A stretch of 35,603 nucleotides of DNA from CAZUXY01 sp964624235. GTDB lineage: Bacteria; Spirochaetota; UBA4802; UBA5368. The stretch is from contig CAZUXY010000049.1 in the NCBI GenBank assembly GCA_964624235.1, positions 1-35,603 of the forward strand. The letters are read 5' to 3'. This document shows positions 32,686-35,603 of the stretch, one piece after another. Made by a program: the position numbers and the translations under genes. The notes under the pieces were generated by a model that was not told the origin of the DNA, made no database searches, and was given only the letters and a program-made list of their open reading frames with translations. Numbering within the stretch: position 1 is the first letter of the stretch; every line of letters starts with the position of its first letter.

Positions 32686-34557
32686 ATGGAAAACCGTTAC
32701 ACTGACAAACTCATCAGCGCCGATGAGCTGCTGAAAATAATAAAACCGGGACAGCGTATCTTCATAAGCAGCGGGCCCGCCATTCCGGCATATCTGCTGG
32801 GTGAAATCGTCAGGTCCGAGATGAAAAACCTCATGGACCTTGAAATAATACAGCTTATAACCCTGGGCGACTATCTCAATGTAGAAGACGGCCGGGTTCC
32901 CAATTTCCGTCTTAAAACCTTCAATGTGGGTGAAAGTATCATCAAGGAAATCAGCGAGGGCAGGGTTGATTTCATCCCCGCCAATATGATAGAGATACCC
33001 TATATCTTCGCGACCGGTGCCCTGGGTGTAGATGTGGCGATCATTCAGGCCTCGCCTCCGGACTCCCGGGGGTTCATGAATTTCGGGGTCGCCGTGGATG
33101 TGGCGAACATCGTCATTAAAAGGGCATCCATGGTGATTGCCGAGATTAATCCCAACGTACCGGTCACTTACGGGGAAACCAGTTTCCACCTGAACCAGGT
33201 GCACTATGTGGTGGAAAGCAAGCTTCCGCTGCTGGAAAGGACGCGCAAGAAATACGACGATGTGATGGACCGTATAGGGTGGCATATATCAAACCTCATA
33301 GAGGACGAGTCCACCGTATCGCTGCATGCGGGCAGGATGTTCGATGCGATAGCGACCCATCTCACGGGTAAAAAGCGGCTGGGAGTCTATACCCATGTCA
33401 TCTCGGACTGGGCCATTGACCTGGTGGAATCGGGTGCTATCGCCATGGACCGAAGCCGGGTGAGAGGGGGGTTGATTACCACCAGTTACTGCTACGGCAC
33501 GAAAGAGCTCTATGAATATGTGGACCGTAACCCCATTTTCGAATTTTATCCCATCGCCCGGCTGGTTAATCCCTTCGTTATACAGCGGCTTTCACGACTG
33601 GTGAGCATCATGAACGTGAAAAAAATCGATGTTACCGGGGAATCGGTGATTTTTCATTCCGGGGACAACCTGCTTTCGGGTTATGAAAGCAAGCTTAATT
33701 TCGCCATCGGCGCCGCCATGTCCCGACAGGGGAAGGCCATAGTCGCGCTCCAGTCGGTGGACCCGGACGGGAACTCCAATATCGTCATTAATTTCGAAGA
33801 AGACCAGGAGCGCGTGAGAGCGACGCTCGGAACGACGCGCTATGTCGTCACCGAATACGGCGTGGCGAATCTGTTGGGGAAATCCATCAGGGAAAGGGTG
33901 CTCGCCATGGTCGAGATAGCACATCCGAACCACAGGGAAAAACTGTTGAAGATGGCGAAGGTGTACGGGTACGCCTATAACGATCAGATATATGACGCCA
34001 GGAATGCGGTGAACTACCCCATGGAACTGGAAACGGTCAAGACATTCAAGGACGGGCTCGAGGTGCGTTTCAGGCCCATCAAGCCGTCAGACGAAGACAT
34101 GATGCGCAGGCTTTTTTACCAGTTCTCTGACGAATCGAAATATTTCAGATACTTCGCCGGGGTGCCCATCATGCCGCATAAAGAGATGCAGCGGTATGTG
34201 AACATCGACTATGAGGAAACTCTTTCCGTCGTGGGGCTGGTCAGGAAAGACCGCACCGAACGGATTATCGCCGAGGCGCGATACTCGTACTATCCGAGCG
34301 AGGACACCTATGAAATGGCCTTTATAGTGGACGAAGACTTTCATAACCGCGGGCTCGCGACCTTTATGCTGAATTACCTTATAAAGATCGCCGGCGAACG
34401 CGGCATCAAGGTCCTTTCCGCAAACGTGCTGCCGGCCAACGAGAAAATGCTTAAGGTGTTTCACAAGGGAAGCGTCACGCCGACATCGCGGTTTCGCGAC
34501 GGCGTAATTGAACTGAGGTTCAACCTTCAGGGGGTGAGTTCCGATCTGGCGGTGTAA
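32686..34557 (+). CDS. Acetyl-CoA hydrolase/transferase-like domain fused to a GNAT acetyltransferase
   Basis: The product has 623 residues. Residues 1-450 have the CoA-transferase (class I, Cat1/AcoA) layout: PGQRIFISSGPAIP, VDVAIIQASPPDSRGF, AEINPNVPVTYGE, RLGVYTHVISDWAIDLVESGAI and YVVTEYGVANLLGKSIRERV. The segment that usually reads HTEM with the catalytic Glu reads YTHV with His237, so classical CoA transfer through a glutamyl thioester is doubtful. Residues about 475-610 are a GNAT domain with AFIVDEDFHNRGLATFML as acetyl-CoA loop. Such fusions are known under a bifunctional name. It could regulate or transfer acyl groups to proteins. The start has no strong ribosome binding site. Confidence 0.85.
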   Translation: MENRYTDKLISADELLKIIKPGQRIFISSGPAIPAYLLGEIVRSEMKNLMDLEIIQLITLGDYLNVEDGRVPNFRLKTFNVGESIIKEISEGRVDFIPANMIEIPYIFATGALGVDVAIIQASPPDSRGFMNFGVAVDVANIVIKRASMVIAEINPNVPVTYGETSFHLNQVHYVVESKLPLLERTRKKYDDVMDRIGWHISNLIEDESTVSLHAGRMFDAIATHLTGKKRLGVYTHVISDWAIDLVESGAIAMDRSRVRGGLITTSYCYGTKELYEYVDRNPIFEFYPIARLVNPFVIQRLSRLVSIMNVKKIDVTGESVIFHSGDNLLSGYESKLNFAIGAAMSRQGKAIVALQSVDPDGNSNIVINFEEDQERVRATLGTTRYVVTEYGVANLLGKSIRERVLAMVEIAHPNHREKLLKMAKVYGYAYNDQIYDARNAVNYPMELETVKTFKDGLEVRFRPIKPSDEDMMRRLFYQFSDESKYFRYFAGVPIMPHKEMQRYVNIDYEETLSVVGLVRKDRTERIIAEARYSYYPSEDTYEMAFIVDEDFHNRGLATFMLNYLIKIAGERGIKVLSANVLPANEKMLKVFHKGSVTPTSRFRDGVIELRFNLQGVSSDLAV

Positions 34558-35168
34558 TTCGATTCATCAGGGACAAAATCCCCGAATACTGACGGCGCTT
34601 CGTTCATCATCAATTTCAGCATTAAGAAACATACCCGCCTGATCTCCCACTGGGCTCCCTTCTCGAGTCGCAGGGAGAAGATATGCCGCAGTTCCCTGAA
34701 GTTGGCGGAAAAGACAATTTCGCTTTCCAGGGCATTGGGCAGCACGAACCTGGCGTCTTCCTTTTTGATTCCGTACTCTCTCAGTTTTCGGTAAGATGAA
34801 CGCGCGCTTTCAATGAACTCCCTGAATACGGCGGCCGCCTGCCCGTTTGACGCGACGGCAGGGGGTATTACATAATTGAACTCCTCCTCGCTGACATAAC
34901 GCTGCGACTGTTGGGAGAAGCTTGCGAGGCGGTGCCTTACCATCTGGTGAGTGAACGAACGTGATGCCCCTCTGATGCGGAAAGAGGCGCTGGCGTGTTC
35001 GAGGATGGAGTGATGCCCGCTGCGGATGCAGCGGCGGATGAAGTTCTTCTCGCTGTCACCCTCGATCCTGTCCAGAGAAAGATAGCAGGTCCTCCCGGCT
35101 TCTTCGATAAGTTTTTCCGCGCGTGGAGTGACGGCAAGGAGTATGACTTCGGGCTGTGTGACTTCCAT
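34527..35168 (-). CDS. thyX: FAD-dependent thymidylate synthase ThyX
   Basis: The product has 213 residues. The ThyX signature RHRX7S is RHRLASFSQQS at 78-88, which binds FAD and dUMP. HSILEHASASFRI just upstream and the late FRELRHIFSLRLEKGAQWEIR are also diagnostic. It methylates dUMP using CH2-THF and NAD(P)H with FAD, in place of ThyA. GGGGAG lies 8 bases before the ATG at 35168. The 3' end overlaps the convergent CoA-transferase/GNAT gene by 31 bases. It lies 23 bases after the rnfA stop on the same strand. Confidence 0.95.
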   Translation of the reverse strand: MEVTQPEVILLAVTPRAEKLIEEAGRTCYLSLDRIEGDSEKNFIRRCIRSGHHSILEHASASFRIRGASRSFTHQMVRHRLASFSQQSQRYVSEEEFNYVIPPAVASNGQAAAVFREFIESARSSYRKLREYGIKKEDARFVLPNALESEIVFSANFRELRHIFSLRLEKGAQWEIRRVCFLMLKLMMNEAPSVFGDFVPDESNYTARSELTP

Positions 35169-35191
35169 TCCGCAATCTCCCCGGGGTTTTC

Positions 35192-35603
35192 TCAGATCTT
35201 CATTCCCGAAAATCCCAGGAAGGAAAGCGCGAGCAGGCCTGCCACCACGAAGGTGATCGGCAGACCCCTGAGGTTTTCGGGCATGTCGGCCACATCGAGC
35301 CTTTCCCTTATCCCCGCCATGAGCAGCAGTGCCAGGGTGAAACCAATGCCCCCGCCGATCCCCTGTATCACCGCATAGAGCAGGCCCATATTTGATCCGA
35401 CAAACCCCGATTCGATGTTCAGAACGGCGACGCCGAGGACGGCGCAGTTGGTGGTAATTAGGGGCAGAAAAATCCCCAGCGCGTGATAGAGGACGGGCGA
35501 GACTTTTTCCATGAGCATCTCGACGAACTGCACCAGGCCCGCGATCACCAGGATGAAGGCAATGGTGCGAAGATAGGTGATGTTGTAGGGGAGCAGTATG
35601 TAT
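35192..35603 (-). CDS. rnfA: RnfA-type electron transport subunit, 5' end cut by window edge
   Basis: The frame is open to the right edge and shows about 136 C-terminal residues. YLRTIAFILVIAGLVQFVEM, LYHALGIFLPLITTNCAVLGVAVLN and GFTLALLLMAGIRERL are the signature segments of RnfA/NqrE, including the Cys-containing TTNCAVLG loop. The chain ends FLGFSGMKI like RnfA. It is an integral membrane part of the ion-translocating ferredoxin:NAD+ oxidoreductase. RnfA versus NqrE cannot be decided without the neighbours to the right. ThyX follows it directly, so it is the last rnf gene here unless rnfB lies elsewhere. Confidence 0.88.
   Translation of the reverse strand, partial: YILLPYNITYLRTIAFILVIAGLVQFVEMLMEKVSPVLYHALGIFLPLITTNCAVLGVAVLNIESGFVGSNMGLLYAVIQGIGGGIGFTLALLLMAGIRERLDVADMPENLRGLPITFVVAGLLALSFLGFSGMKI

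Noticed and set aside
1..35603. CRISPR array, tRNA, rRNA or complete prophage
   Set aside because: No regularly spaced repeats, cloverleaf-like segments or phage structural genes were found on either strand by eye.

Overview
This 35.6 kb window looks like a chromosomal segment of a diderm (outer-membrane) bacterium with moderately high G+C. A BamA/TamA-like surface-antigen barrel, another outer-membrane-type barrel, lipoproteins with lipobox cysteines and a periplasmic LTXXQ protein all point to an outer membrane. An Rnf-type membrane subunit, FeoB and a DtxR-type regulator suggest anaerobic or microaerobic life, and ThyX supplies thymidylate. I infer Spirochaetota or a related/Desulfobacterota-like lineage, but nothing here fixes the taxon. 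No tRNA, rRNA, CRISPR array, intact insertion sequence or prophage was seen.

Region by region. 1-6.2 kb: envelope genes, mostly on the minus strand. They are a truncated FlgO/CsgG-like secreted protein, an EF-hand protein (plus strand), an outer-membrane barrel gene split by an in-frame TAG, a small membrane protein, a GNAT acetyltransferase, a His-rich membrane protein and an Omp85-type barrel. 6.4-9.9 kb: a lone PAS protein, a ferredoxin plus methyltransferase pair, a crotonase-fold protein lacking both classical catalytic glutamates, and two small unknowns. 9.9-12.6 kb: a Cpx-like envelope-stress module (Spy/CpxP-like lipoprotein, OmpR-type regulator, HAMP histidine kinase) with a GTTACA direct-repeat operator upstream. 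12.7-14.7 kb: DUF2867 protein, DUF6713-like membrane protein, and a winged-helix regulator plus membrane protein behind an ACTTTG/CAAAGT palindrome. 14.8-17.2 kb: XRE regulator translationally coupled to an acyl-CoA dehydrogenase, then a secreted esterase. 17.2-20 kb: two tandem CapA-family proteins. 20.3-22.6 kb: TetR, SCP2-like protein and M24 peptidase-like protein in one operon with an inverted-repeat operator on the TetR promoter and a strong terminator. 22.6-24.5 kb: GAF-GGDEF diguanylate cyclase and a membrane-anchored TPR protein. 25.1-27.3 kb: a stand-alone EF-G gene behind a 628-base gap and ending in a terminator. 27.3-29.2 kb: methyltransferase plus Nudix hydrolase fused to an RsbRD-like helical domain. 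29.4-32.4 kb: DtxR-FeoB iron operon with a promoter overlapped by two abutting palindromes. 32.7-35.6 kb: a CoA-transferase/GNAT fusion, thyX, and the 3' part of rnfA.

The clearest regulatory logic is autoregulation. Four regulator loci (Cpx-like, winged-helix, TetR, DtxR) have a palindromic or direct-repeat site at their own promoter region. A 115-bp imperfect palindrome with CTCTGTGGC cores lies between the LTXXQ gene and its two-component system, and a single arm of the same repeat lies at the 3' end of the Omp85 gene. Several enzymes keep their fold but have changed catalytic residues (crotonase, acyl-CoA dehydrogenase, M24 protein, CoA-transferase). Standard names for these should be treated as fold assignments.
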